From assembly GCA_034435435.1 (NCBI GenBank), contig DAOTXN010000111.1:46104-110103 (forward strand): 64,000 nucleotides of DNA, written 5' to 3'. The notes beneath the pieces are model-generated. The model did no database searches, was not told the origin of the DNA, and saw nothing but the letters and a program-made list of their open reading frames with translations. The stretch is from DAOTXN01 sp034435435 (GTDB taxonomy: Bacteria > Chloroflexota > Anaerolineae > S140-20). Every line of letters begins with the position of its first letter. Within the stretch, counting starts at the first letter, position 1. Position numbers and translations under genes: made by a program. Positions 16,389-24,491 of the stretch are shown one piece after another.

Positions 16389-18518
16389 ATGAAATCGAAC
16401 CTGGAATGGACCACCGATACGGAAGAGTATGGAATCAAGACCCCGATCTTGCGGGTCGAAAACCTGGCTATCTCGTACGAGACGCGCAAGGGCGACGTGC
16501 CTGCCGTGCGCGATGTGAGCTTTGACATTCAACGCGGCGAGGCGCACAGTATCGTAGGCGAATCAGGTTGTGGCAAGAGCACCGTCGCCTTTGGCATCGT
16601 CAATTTTTTGGGGCGCAACGGCCGCATTGTCAGCGGCCACATTCTTTTTCAAGGCCAGAACCTGGTGGGGCGCTCGCCCGAAGAACTGCGGCGTATCCGG
16701 GGCGACCGCATCGCCATGGTCTACCAGGACCCCATGCAGGCGCTCAACCCCTCTATGCGCATTGGCGATCAGATGTCTGAGGTGTTGATCGTCCACCGGA
16801 GTATGAAAAAGGCGGCGGCCGAGGAGCGCTGTGTGCGCATGTTGGAGCGCGTGTACATGCCCGATCCGGCCAACGTGATGCGGCGCTATCCCCATCAACT
16901 GTCCGGCGGGCAGCAGCAGCGGGTGGTCATTGCCATGGCGCTGCTCAACGACCCGGCGCTGCTGATTATGGACGAGCCGACCACGGCCCTGGACGTGACC
17001 GTCGAGGCGGCCGTGCTGGACCTGATTGCCGAATTGCAGCGCGAATTCGACACGGCCATCATGTACATCAGCCACAACCTGGGCGTCGTGGCCCGCGTTT
17101 CCAGCCGAGTGGGAGTGATGTACGCTGGCGAGGTGGTGGAGCGCGCCACGGTCCGCGATGTCTATCTGCAACCCTACCATCCCTATACCCAGGGCCTGAT
17201 GCGCTGCGTGCCCCGGCTGGGCATGGATAAGCGGAGCAGCTTTTTGTATCCGATCCGGGGACGGGTGCCATCGCCCGCTCATCTACCGCCTGGTTGCATC
17301 TTTGAACCGCGCTGTGATTACGCGCGAGAAGAATGCCGCATTAAAAAACCCGAATTACGCGAGATAGGGCGCGGTCATTGGACTCGCTGTCACTTTGCGG
17401 AAGAGATTGCTGCGCGGGGCTGGGCGCCGCCGGAAACGATTAAAGATTTGTTACCCACGCTGGATGAATATGAACCCACCCATAAAGCCGAGCCGCTGCT
17501 CAAAGTCGAGCACGCCAAGACTTTCTACAAAGCGCCATCCAAACGGCTCATCGAACGCGAAAAGCAGTACGTCAAGGCGGTGGACGACGTCAGCATCGCG
17601 GTCCGCAAGGGCGAGACATTGGGCATCGTCGGCGAGTCGGGCTGTGGCAAGAGCACACTGGTCAAGACCATCATCGGTATGGAAGAACCTACTGCCGGCG
17701 AGTTTGAGTTTTTAGGGATGGATATTTCGAATCTCGTCTCCAAACGGGACCTATCCATCATCCAAGAGCTTCAAATGGTCTTTCAAAATCCCGATTCGAC
17801 GCTCAACCCCTCGTTCACCGTCGGCGCGCAGATCGCCCGCCCGCTGCGCCGTTTCAAAACGGTGCCCAATGCGCAAGTTCGCGACGAAGTGGTGCGTCTG
17901 CTGCGTATGATGCGGCTGGGCGAACGCTATTACGACCGTCTGCCGCGCCAGCTCAGCGGCGGCGAAAAGCAGCGCGTGGGCATCGCCCGCGCCATCGCCG
18001 CGCGGCCTGAGCTGGTGTTATGCGACGAGCCGGTGTCGGCGCTGGACGTCTCGGTGCAGGCGGCTGTGCTCAATCTATTGATGGAAATCCAGGCTGAGCT
18101 GGACACGACGATGATCTTTATCGCTCACGACCTGAGCGTGGTGCGCTTTTTCTGCGACAACATCGCCGTGATGTACCTGGGACAAATCGCCGAGATCGGC
18201 CCTGCCGAGGCCATTTATGCGCCGCCTTACCATCCCTATACCGAGGCGCTGCTTTCAGCCGTGCCGATACCCGACCCCAGCGTCGAACAGAAACACATCC
18301 GCTTGAGCGGCAACGTGCCCAGCGCCCTCAACCCGCCCAGTGGCTGTCGTTTCCACACCCGCTGTCCGAGACGCGCCGAAATGCTGCCCGATGGGGGTAG
18401 CATCTGCGAGCAAGAGACCCCGCCATGGCGGGAGGCCGGGAATGGACACCGTATCTTTTGTCACATTCCGTTAGAAGAGTTGCGCCAGATGGAAGCGGTA
18501 GTGACGATAAGAGGTTAA
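16389..18518 (+). CDS. Fused DppD-DppF type dual ATPase of the importer
   Basis: A 709-residue protein with two complete ABC ATPase modules. The first has Walker A GESGCGKST, signature LSGGQQQRV and Walker B LLIMDEPTTALD. The second repeats GESGCGKST, with LSGGEKQRV and LVLCDEPVSALD. Each ends in an oligopeptide-type C-terminal region with a cluster of Cys residues (CIFEPRCDYAREEC with a later RCHF; CRFHTRCP with later CEQ and FCH), which in Dpp/Opp ATPases can carry an iron-sulfur cluster. Fusion of the two subunits fixes their ratio. GGAGG precedes ATG 16389. Confidence 0.93.
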   Translation: MKSNLEWTTDTEEYGIKTPILRVENLAISYETRKGDVPAVRDVSFDIQRGEAHSIVGESGCGKSTVAFGIVNFLGRNGRIVSGHILFQGQNLVGRSPEELRRIRGDRIAMVYQDPMQALNPSMRIGDQMSEVLIVHRSMKKAAAEERCVRMLERVYMPDPANVMRRYPHQLSGGQQQRVVIAMALLNDPALLIMDEPTTALDVTVEAAVLDLIAELQREFDTAIMYISHNLGVVARVSSRVGVMYAGEVVERATVRDVYLQPYHPYTQGLMRCVPRLGMDKRSSFLYPIRGRVPSPAHLPPGCIFEPRCDYAREECRIKKPELREIGRGHWTRCHFAEEIAARGWAPPETIKDLLPTLDEYEPTHKAEPLLKVEHAKTFYKAPSKRLIEREKQYVKAVDDVSIAVRKGETLGIVGESGCGKSTLVKTIIGMEEPTAGEFEFLGMDISNLVSKRDLSIIQELQMVFQNPDSTLNPSFTVGAQIARPLRRFKTVPNAQVRDEVVRLLRMMRLGERYYDRLPRQLSGGEKQRVGIARAIAARPELVLCDEPVSALDVSVQAAVLNLLMEIQAELDTTMIFIAHDLSVVRFFCDNIAVMYLGQIAEIGPAEAIYAPPYHPYTEALLSAVPIPDPSVEQKHIRLSGNVPSALNPPSGCRFHTRCPRRAEMLPDGGSICEQETPPWREAGNGHRIFCHIPLEELRQMEAVVTIRG

Positions 18519-18531
18519 TTGGAGGCATCTT

Positions 18532-19185
18532 ATGTTGGTTAAAGATTATATGACTCGCCACCCGCTGGTAGCCGAACCGACCATGTCGGTCGTCGAAGCG
18601 CAGCGCTTTATGGGCGAGAACAATATTCGCCATCTGCCTGTCGTGGGCGACGGCAAGCGCTTGTTGGGGTTGGTCACGCGCCAAACACTATTGATAGACC
18701 CGCATCGGCTGGGCAGCCTGGACGTATGGGACATCGCCCGCACCCTGGCCGGCCTCCAGGTGAAGGATGTGATGATCAAGGCGGAAAGTGTCATCACCAT
18801 TGACGAGGATATGCCCCTCGAAGAAGCCGCACGTGTGATGGTCAAAAATAAGATCGGTTGTCTGCCGGTGTTGGATGACGGAATCGTGCTTGGCATCATC
18901 ACCGAAGCGGACCTGTTGGCCCAGTTGATGGAAATGTTTGCCATGCGCGACCCCGGTGTGCGAGTGACGGTGCGCACACCGGACCGTCGCGGCGAGTTAG
19001 CCAAGCTGGTCAGCGCCATCGCTGCGCACGGGTGGGGCATCCGGGCTTGCGGCGGCGCGTATGCGCCCAAAGATCCCACTCGTTGGGACGCGGTGATCAA
19101 AATCCGCGGCGTGCCCAAGGAAGAAATCGTCGCTGCCCTGGAAAAGATTGAAGACCAAGAGATCATCGACGTGCGCGAAGTTTAG
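18532..19185 (+). CDS. CBS-domain pair protein with C-terminal ACT-like domain
   Basis: 217 residues: two CBS repeats (VKDYMTRHPLVAEPTMSV and VKDVMIKAESVITIDEDMPL, about 1-58 and 75-135), then an ACT-like fold (VRVTVRTPDRRGELAKLVSAI, about 142-217). CBS pairs bind adenosyl nucleotides and ACT domains often bind amino acids. It lies 13 bp behind the importer ATPase with GGAGG before its ATG. It may sense energy state or the imported amino compound and adjust the importer or a pathway enzyme; this role is inferred from position only. Confidence 0.85.
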   Translation: MLVKDYMTRHPLVAEPTMSVVEAQRFMGENNIRHLPVVGDGKRLLGLVTRQTLLIDPHRLGSLDVWDIARTLAGLQVKDVMIKAESVITIDEDMPLEEAARVMVKNKIGCLPVLDDGIVLGIITEADLLAQLMEMFAMRDPGVRVTVRTPDRRGELAKLVSAIAAHGWGIRACGGAYAPKDPTRWDAVIKIRGVPKEEIVAALEKIEDQEIIDVREV

Positions 19186-19188
19186 GCC

Positions 19189-19663
19189 ATGGCCCGGTTT
19201 AGCCGTTTTATTTCCACCGTGGATTCGCACACCGCCGGCGAGCCAACGCGCCTCGTGCTAAGCGGCTTGCCTCCGTTGCGCGGCGCGACGATGGCGGCCA
19301 ATGGGTTTATTTCCCCTGGCCGAACCCGAGACCGTCATCGTGTTTGACACGCCCGTGGGACTGGTGCGCACGTGGGCGCGAGTACAGGAGGGCCGGGTGC
19401 AAGAGGTGGCCCTGAGCAGCATGCCCGTTTTTGTTTTTCACAAGGATACGCGCCTGTCGGACCCGGAGCTGGGTGAATTGCCCGTAGATATTGTGTATAG
19501 CGGCGGTTTTTTTCTGCTGGTCGAGGCCGGGCGGGTAGGGCTAGAACTGATTCCAGAGAACGCGGAAGCGCTGGCCGATTTGGGGTTCCGGCTACGCGAC
19601 TGCGCCAATTTTCTCTGTCCGATCTCAGCGCCAACCGTTTTTAAAGGAGGCTCCAGACCATGA
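19189..19663 (+). pseudogene. Remnant of a proline racemase / hydroxyproline epimerase-family gene
   Basis: From ATG 19189 the frame encodes a typical family N-terminus (ISTVDSHTAGEPTRLVLSG, PPLRGATM) and stops after 49 residues. From about 19325 the next frame continues with a family middle part (VFDTPVGLVRTWARVQEGRV, DIVYSGGFFLLVEAGRVG, LGFRLRDCAN) and ends at 19663. About 75 residues between them, including the MCGH catalytic Cys region, and the whole C-terminal half with the second catalytic Cys (CGTGTSA in active members) are absent. An internal deletion with frameshift plus 3' loss fits best. Full members have about 310-340 residues. It directly precedes the first MttB-like gene, whose Shine-Dalgarno lies in the last codons. 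Confidence 0.8.
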
Positions 19664-21132
19664 AAGCAAACTCGACGGTTCTTATGACCCCACGCCTCCA
19701 GGTGCTCAGCGACGATCAAAAAGAGACGTTATTTCTTTCCGTGCTGGAGGTTTTGGAGCGCAGCGGCATGCGCGTGAGCCACGCCGAGGGCCTCGAACTG
19801 CTCCACAGCGCAGGCGCGCACGTGGGTCAGGACCGCCGGGTGTACATTCCTTCCTACCTTGTCGAACGGGCGTTGGCGACCACGCCGCGCCGCATCGCCG
19901 TGTATAACCGTCTGGGTGAGCGCGTGGTGGTGTTGGAAGACCAGCGCAGCTATTTCTGCAGCCAGGTGGACTCGACCTATTTTTTTGACCCTCTGGCTTA
20001 TGCAAAGGACCGGCCTCTGGACCACAACCGGCGCCTGTGCGTGCGGGCCGACGCCAGGCTGGGTGCGATGGTGTGCGACGCGCTGCCCAACATCGACATG
20101 GTATCCTTTTCCGCGCTTTACAGCGACGTACCCGGCCTGCTTGCCATTCGCGTGGGCCACAAAGACACATTGACGCACTGCACCAAGCCGTTGATGCACG
20201 GCACGGGGGACTTGGCCAGCCTCAAGGCTGTCGCCGAGATGACTGCCGTCGTCGTGGGCGGCTGGGACGAGCTGGCCCGGCGTCCCTATTACGTGCATTA
20301 CGCCGAGCCGTTCTCACCGCTCACCCACACCGATGACGGCGTGGGCAAGCTGCTTTACTGCGTCGAAAAAGGCATCCCGGTCATATACACGCCGATGACC
20401 CTGGCCGGGAGCTCTGCCCCGGTGACGGCGGCGGGCAACCTGGCGGCCTGCATGGCCGAATCGCTCACCGGATTGGTGATGGCGCAGCTCAAACGCCCCG
20501 GCGCGCCGGTTATCTTTGGGGGTGTGCCGACTGTCATTGACATGTCCACCACCGTCGTCTCTTACGGCGCGCCGGAGATGAGTTTGTGGTCGGCGGCGTT
20601 GACCGAGATGGCGCATGATTTGCACGTGCCTGTGTTCAGCACGGCCGGCTGCACCGATGCTGTGGCTTTTGATCAGCAAGCCGCCGCCGAGTCGGCCCTC
20701 TCGTGCCTGATGGCGGCGCTGAGCGGGGCCAACCTGATACACGACGTGGGCTTTACCGAGGCGGCCAACTCGGCCTCGTTGGAGCTGATCGTCGCCACAG
20801 ATGAGTTGCTGGGCATGATTGAGACCATTCTCAAGGGTATTGAGGTCAGCCCGGAGACGCTCGCGCTGGACGTGATGCAGGGCGTCGGGCCAGGCGGCAG
20901 TTACTTTGGCGAAAAACACACAGGCCGCCATTTTCGGGAGAACTGGTTTGCCAAACTGTTCAACCGGGGCAACTATGAACAGTGGACGGCGGCGGGCGGC
21001 GGGTCGCTGGGCGACCGGGCCAACGCCCGCGTGCGCCAAATCTTGCGCCAACACCGGCCCGAACCTCTGCCGGCAGAGGTATTGGTCGAGTTGGACCGCA
21101 TGGAAGCCAGTTGGTGGAGTAAAGTGGAGTAG
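19660..21132 (+). CDS. MttB-family corrinoid methyltransferase (non-pyrrolysine), paralogue 1
   Basis: 490 residues of the trimethylamine methyltransferase (MttB) family, a TIM barrel that moves a methyl group from a quaternary amine to a corrinoid protein. Recognisable blocks are ERSGMRVSHAEGLELL, GAHVGQDRRVYIPSYLVERAL, FDQQAAAESALSCLMAALSG, ANLIHDVGFTEAANS and DELLGMIETI. The frame has no internal amber codon, so it is not a pyrrolysine-containing TMA enzyme and should act on a betaine-like substrate. It is the most divergent of the four copies: the GAGSDCLNI segment of the others reads CSQVDSTYF here and the following region is different. AAAGGAGG precedes ATG 19660. Confidence 0.88.
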   Translation: MKANSTVLMTPRLQVLSDDQKETLFLSVLEVLERSGMRVSHAEGLELLHSAGAHVGQDRRVYIPSYLVERALATTPRRIAVYNRLGERVVVLEDQRSYFCSQVDSTYFFDPLAYAKDRPLDHNRRLCVRADARLGAMVCDALPNIDMVSFSALYSDVPGLLAIRVGHKDTLTHCTKPLMHGTGDLASLKAVAEMTAVVVGGWDELARRPYYVHYAEPFSPLTHTDDGVGKLLYCVEKGIPVIYTPMTLAGSSAPVTAAGNLAACMAESLTGLVMAQLKRPGAPVIFGGVPTVIDMSTTVVSYGAPEMSLWSAALTEMAHDLHVPVFSTAGCTDAVAFDQQAAAESALSCLMAALSGANLIHDVGFTEAANSASLELIVATDELLGMIETILKGIEVSPETLALDVMQGVGPGGSYFGEKHTGRHFRENWFAKLFNRGNYEQWTAAGGGSLGDRANARVRQILRQHRPEPLPAEVLVELDRMEASWWSKVE

Positions 21133-21201
21133 AAATCGTACTGCTCACCAAAAGTAACTGCTCAGCCCAAATGCGTAAAAGCGGCAAACCCAAAGCCATT
21201 C

Positions 21202-21268
21202 GACAGGATTCACAAGATTCACAGGATGGAATTCGTGGAAAAATCCTGTAAATCCTGTAAATCTTGTC
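21202..21268. repeat. ACAGGATT-type inverted repeat (hairpin)
   Basis: Arms at 21202-21227 and 21243-21268 (GACAGGATTCACAAGATT and onward, paired with its complement ending AATCTTGTC) match over 26 bp with four mismatches and a 15 nt loop. Each arm is built from short units of the ACAGGATTT type. A second copy lies at 22911-22983. It fills much of the 194 bp gap between two MttB-like genes. Confidence 0.8.
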
Positions 21269-21326
21269 CAAAGAGCTATCGGGGTGAGCAGTTACCACCA
21301 AAAAATCAAAAAGGAGAACGGCACAA

Positions 21327-22781
21327 ATGACTAGAATTAGCGTCAACAACCAGGTCTATGGTAGCCCGGGGTATAGTCGGCTTTCGCCGGACCAATGTCA
21401 ACGCTTGCATAACGCCAGCCTGGAAATCCTGGCCCGCACCGGGGCGCGGCTATACGACCAGGAGGCCATCGACTTGTTGAAAAAAGGCGGCGCATCGGTC
21501 GCGGATGGCAACCTGGTGCGCATTCCACCCGGCCTGGTCGAGCGGGCTTTTAGCACCGTGCCCAAGCGTGTGACGTTGTATAATCAGCACGGCGAGCGGG
21601 CCATCTTTTTGGAAGAGGGCAACTGTTATTACGGCGCCGGCTCTGACTGCCTCAATATTGTTGACCATCGCACCGGGCAGCGCCGCAAGGCCGTGCTACA
21701 GGACGTAGTAGAGGGCATCACCGTGTGCGACGCCCTGCCCTACATTGACTTTGTGATGTCGATGTTTCTGCCTTCAGACGTGGATGCCATGGTCAGCGAC
21801 CGTTATCAGATGCAAGTGATGCTCAATCGCACCACCAAACCCATCGTGTACGTGACTAACGAGTTTTCGGGTTGTGCGGACGCGGTCGAGATGGCCGAGA
21901 TTGTGGCGGGTGGCGCCGAGGCGCTCAAACTGCGCCCCTTTGCCGCGTGTTACATCAACGTCACTACCGGCCTGCGCCACAATGAGGAAGCGCTGCAAAA
22001 GCTACTCTTTTTGGCTGGCAAGGGTCTGCCTGCGCTGTACATCCCCGTCGTCGTATCGGGCATCAGCGGGCCGATGACGCCGGCTGGCAGCATGGCGCTG
22101 GTCAACGCCGGGATGCTGGTGGGGTTGGTGCTTTCGCAGCTCAAGCGCGAAGGCGCGCCGCTCGTCATCCCTGGCTGGGGCGGAGAAGGGATTGATATGA
22201 AGACGATGGTGAATCCCTACTGCGCGCCAGATCCGCGCGGCGTCGCTCACGCGCTGGGGCATCACTACAAGCTGCCTATCTTTGGCCTGGGAGGGTGCAG
22301 CGAGTCCAAGCTGGTGGATCAGCAGGCAGCGGCCGAGGCTGCGCTCACCTTGATGACCGAGACGCTGGGGGGGGCCAACCTCATCCACGACCTGGGCTAT
22401 CTGGAGTCGGGTCTGTGTGGATCGCTGGCCCAGCTGGTCATCTGCAATGAGATGGTGGGCTGGATCGAGCACTTGATGGCGCCTTTTGAGATCAACGACG
22501 AGACGCTGGCGTTGGACCTGATCGACGAGATCGGTCCTGATGGCCAATTCCTGAGCAGTGAGCACACCATGGCCCATTTCCGCGAGCGCTGGTACCCCGA
22601 CGTATTCGAGCGGGGCAACTTTGATCAGTGGACGGACAAGGGTGGCAAGAGCCTCGGCGAGCGCGCCGTTGAGCGCGTGAACCAGATTCTGGCCGAACAC
22701 CAGCCCGAAACGCTGCCCGAGGAGGTCGTCCAGGCGATCAAAGCGGTCGTCCGGCGGGCGGAAGAAAGTTTCAAGAGCTAG
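21327..22781 (+). CDS. MttB-family corrinoid methyltransferase (non-pyrrolysine), paralogue 2
   Basis: 484 residues, MttB family. Key segments are RTGARLYDQEAIDLLKKGG, CYYGAGSDCLNIVDHRTGQ, NVTTGLRHNEEALQKLLFLA, SQLKREGAPLVIPG, GGCSESKLVDQQAAAEAAL, ANLIHDLGYLESGLCGS and EHTMAHFRERWYPDVFER. It shares long identical blocks with paralogue 3, so the pair arose by fairly recent duplication. No in-frame amber codon is present. It is separated from paralogue 1 by a repeat hairpin and ends in a terminator-like hairpin, so it may be its own transcript. AAAGGAG lies before ATG 21327. Confidence 0.9.
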   Translation: MTRISVNNQVYGSPGYSRLSPDQCQRLHNASLEILARTGARLYDQEAIDLLKKGGASVADGNLVRIPPGLVERAFSTVPKRVTLYNQHGERAIFLEEGNCYYGAGSDCLNIVDHRTGQRRKAVLQDVVEGITVCDALPYIDFVMSMFLPSDVDAMVSDRYQMQVMLNRTTKPIVYVTNEFSGCADAVEMAEIVAGGAEALKLRPFAACYINVTTGLRHNEEALQKLLFLAGKGLPALYIPVVVSGISGPMTPAGSMALVNAGMLVGLVLSQLKREGAPLVIPGWGGEGIDMKTMVNPYCAPDPRGVAHALGHHYKLPIFGLGGCSESKLVDQQAAAEAALTLMTETLGGANLIHDLGYLESGLCGSLAQLVICNEMVGWIEHLMAPFEINDETLALDLIDEIGPDGQFLSSEHTMAHFRERWYPDVFERGNFDQWTDKGGKSLGERAVERVNQILAEHQPETLPEEVVQAIKAVVRRAEESFKS

Positions 22782-22794
22782 TCGGCGCGTTTGA

Positions 22795-22824
22795 GAAACC
22801 AGGTTTTTTGGAAAACCTGGTTTC
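22795..22824. terminator. Hairpin after MttB paralogue 2, probable terminator
   Basis: GAAACCAGGTTTT (22795-22807) and AAAACCTGGTTTC (22812-22824) form a perfect 13 bp stem with a 4 nt loop, followed by TTTG. The short T-run makes termination likely but not certain. The unit may also be a dispersed repeat. Confidence 0.6.
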
Positions 22825-23082
22825 TTTGTCCAAGCTAGAGGGAGGTAGGACCACATTTATCGTGGTCGGGCTTTTCAGTGCCCGATAGTGGTAAAATGGC
22901 GCATAAAATGGACAAGATTGACAGGATTTACAGGATTTTGGCTTTGTGTCAATTAAAATCCTGTAAATCGTGCAAGTCCTGTCAAGATAGCGCTGGATGT
23001 CTGTTCGGCGCCGGGCCTGACGGTTCTCCACGGTTTAGCGCGGCGCTACCTGTGATTCAAAACTGTGCAAAAGGAGCAATCT
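22825..23082. repeat. Gene-free gap with ACAGGATTTACAGGATT inverted repeat
   Basis: The repeat arms lie at 22911-22939 and 22955-22983 and pair over 29 bp with five mismatches around a 15 nt loop; it is the second copy of the unit found at 21202-21268. Two smaller palindromes precede it (GACCAC...GTGGTC and CGGGC...GCCCG, about 22850-22884). I see no gene and no clear promoter in the remainder before the Shine-Dalgarno (AAAGGAG) of the next gene. Confidence 0.75.
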
Positions 23083-24348
23083 ATGGCCAAATTGGAATAC
23101 ACGGACACACCCATGCACTCGGAGAATCGCCGGGCCGACGCCCGCTACGCGGACAACGACCTGGCGACGCAGTGCTTGCACGCGGGCGAGCGCTGGGAGA
23201 AGCAGTTTTTCTGGACCTCCAGCACGCCCATTCATCACTCGACCACCTTCTTTTACGACAGCGCCGACGACTTGGACGACCGGGTGTATTATCGCAAGCC
23301 GGGTTACGTGTATGCGCGGGGCGGCTCGCCTACCCACACGGCGTTAGAGCGAGCCATCTCGACGTTGGAAGGGTCCGAGGTGACGCACGTGTGCGCGTCG
23401 GGGATGGCGGCCAGCCATCTGGCGTTGCTGACTGCCGGCGCGGGGCGCGATGAGCTGATCCTGTGCTGCAGCGACGTGTACGGCAGTGTGTATACGATGG
23501 TCGAGAACATCTTTCCGCACCTGGGCGCGCGCAGCATCCTGATGGATTTCACCGACCTGGACCGGCTGGGAAAAGTCATCCGCCGTGAAAAACCTGCCAT
23601 CGTCTATTTTGAAGTGGTCACCAATCCGATGACCAAAGTCATCGACGCGTCTGCCGTGATTGAGCTGGCTCATCAATACGGGGCGCGGGTCATCGTGGAT
23701 AACACGTTCACCACCCCCTATCTGCTCAAGCCATTCGCGCTCGGCGCGGACTTTGTGACGCACAGCGTGAGCAAGTTCCTTTCGGGTCACGGTGACGTGT
23801 TAGCCGGGTCGGTCAGTTGTCAGCGCAAGGACTTTGACAAGCTGCACGACATGCTCATTCAAGTGGGCTGTACGCTGGGACCGAACGAGGCCTGGCTGGC
23901 TCTGCGCGGCCTCAAGACCTTCGCCCTGCGTATGGAGCGGCACTGCGCCAACGCGCTACAGGTGGCGCGGTTCCTTGAAAACCATCCCTGGGTGGAAAAG
24001 GTGCGCTATGCGGGCTTGCCCAGCCACCCGCAGCACGACACGGCCCGGCGCATTTTCCCCGCCGGCCAGTTTGGCGCGATGCTCAACTTTGACGTTGCCG
24101 GCTGTGACAAGGACAAGGCTTTTCGCTTTCTGGATGCGCTCAAGCTCATCTTGCCCGCCACAACGCTGGGCGATGTCTATTCGCTCATCGTCAATCCTGC
24201 CCGCACCACGCACCACTGGCTGAGCGAAGACGAGCTGGCGGCTATCGGTATCAGCCCCGGTACGTTTCGGATGTCGGTAGGCATCGAGAACGTGGAGGAT
24301 TTGAAAGAGGATTTGGACCAGGCATTAAAGACCTGTCAGGTCTCCTAG
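23083..24348 (+). CDS. Cys/Met metabolism PLP enzyme (cystathionine gamma-synthase/lyase type)
   Basis: 421 residues, fold type I. Family marks are the substrate loop YVYARGGSPTHTALERAIS, the PLP-stacking region ASGMAASHLAL, VDNTFTTPYLLKPFALGAD, the Schiff-base lysine in THSVSKFLSGHGD, and the end FRMSVGIENVEDLKEDL. Members are cystathionine gamma-synthase, cystathionine beta/gamma-lyase, methionine gamma-lyase and O-acetylhomoserine sulfhydrylase; these cannot be separated by eye. It lies among the MttB-like genes, so it may handle a sulfur-containing or methylated amino acid, or feed methionine/SAM supply. ATG 23083 follows AAAGGAG. The last codons (TCQVS) are made from the AGACCTGTCAGGTCT palindrome. 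Confidence 0.87.
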   Translation: MAKLEYTDTPMHSENRRADARYADNDLATQCLHAGERWEKQFFWTSSTPIHHSTTFFYDSADDLDDRVYYRKPGYVYARGGSPTHTALERAISTLEGSEVTHVCASGMAASHLALLTAGAGRDELILCCSDVYGSVYTMVENIFPHLGARSILMDFTDLDRLGKVIRREKPAIVYFEVVTNPMTKVIDASAVIELAHQYGARVIVDNTFTTPYLLKPFALGADFVTHSVSKFLSGHGDVLAGSVSCQRKDFDKLHDMLIQVGCTLGPNEAWLALRGLKTFALRMERHCANALQVARFLENHPWVEKVRYAGLPSHPQHDTARRIFPAGQFGAMLNFDVAGCDKDKAFRFLDALKLILPATTLGDVYSLIVNPARTTHHWLSEDELAAIGISPGTFRMSVGIENVEDLKEDLDQALKTCQVS

Positions 24349-24474
24349 CAGCCCGTCGGAGAACCCTGTAATATAGGGCCTTGTGCCCGCTTTTTGCTCG
24401 TTTTGCGCCCATTTTGGACGCCCACAAGGGGCTAAATTACGTCTCTCCGACAAGCTGCTAGACCTGACAGGTCT
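24329..24474. mobile_element. MITE-like long hairpin element flanked by AGACCTGNCAGGTCT palindromes
   Basis: A core of about 113 bp (24347-24459) has inverted ends beginning AGCAGC(C/T)(C/T)GTCGGAGA and stays self-complementary further in (GTAAT.TAG..CCTTGTG), so nearly the whole core can fold back. The ends sit in a TA context (cTAGCAGC and GCTGCTAg). On each side lies the 15 bp palindrome AGACCTG(T/A)CAGGTCT (24329-24343 and 24460-24474). It carries no coding capacity. This suits a non-autonomous transposable element, although a REP/BIME-type repeat is possible. The left palindrome overlaps the end of the preceding gene. Confidence 0.65.
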
Positions 24475-24491
24475 CCAAAAGGAGACGCCCA

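Noticed and set aside
22825..23082. CRISPR array
   Set aside because: The repeats are inverted, few and not regularly spaced; no cas genes in the window.
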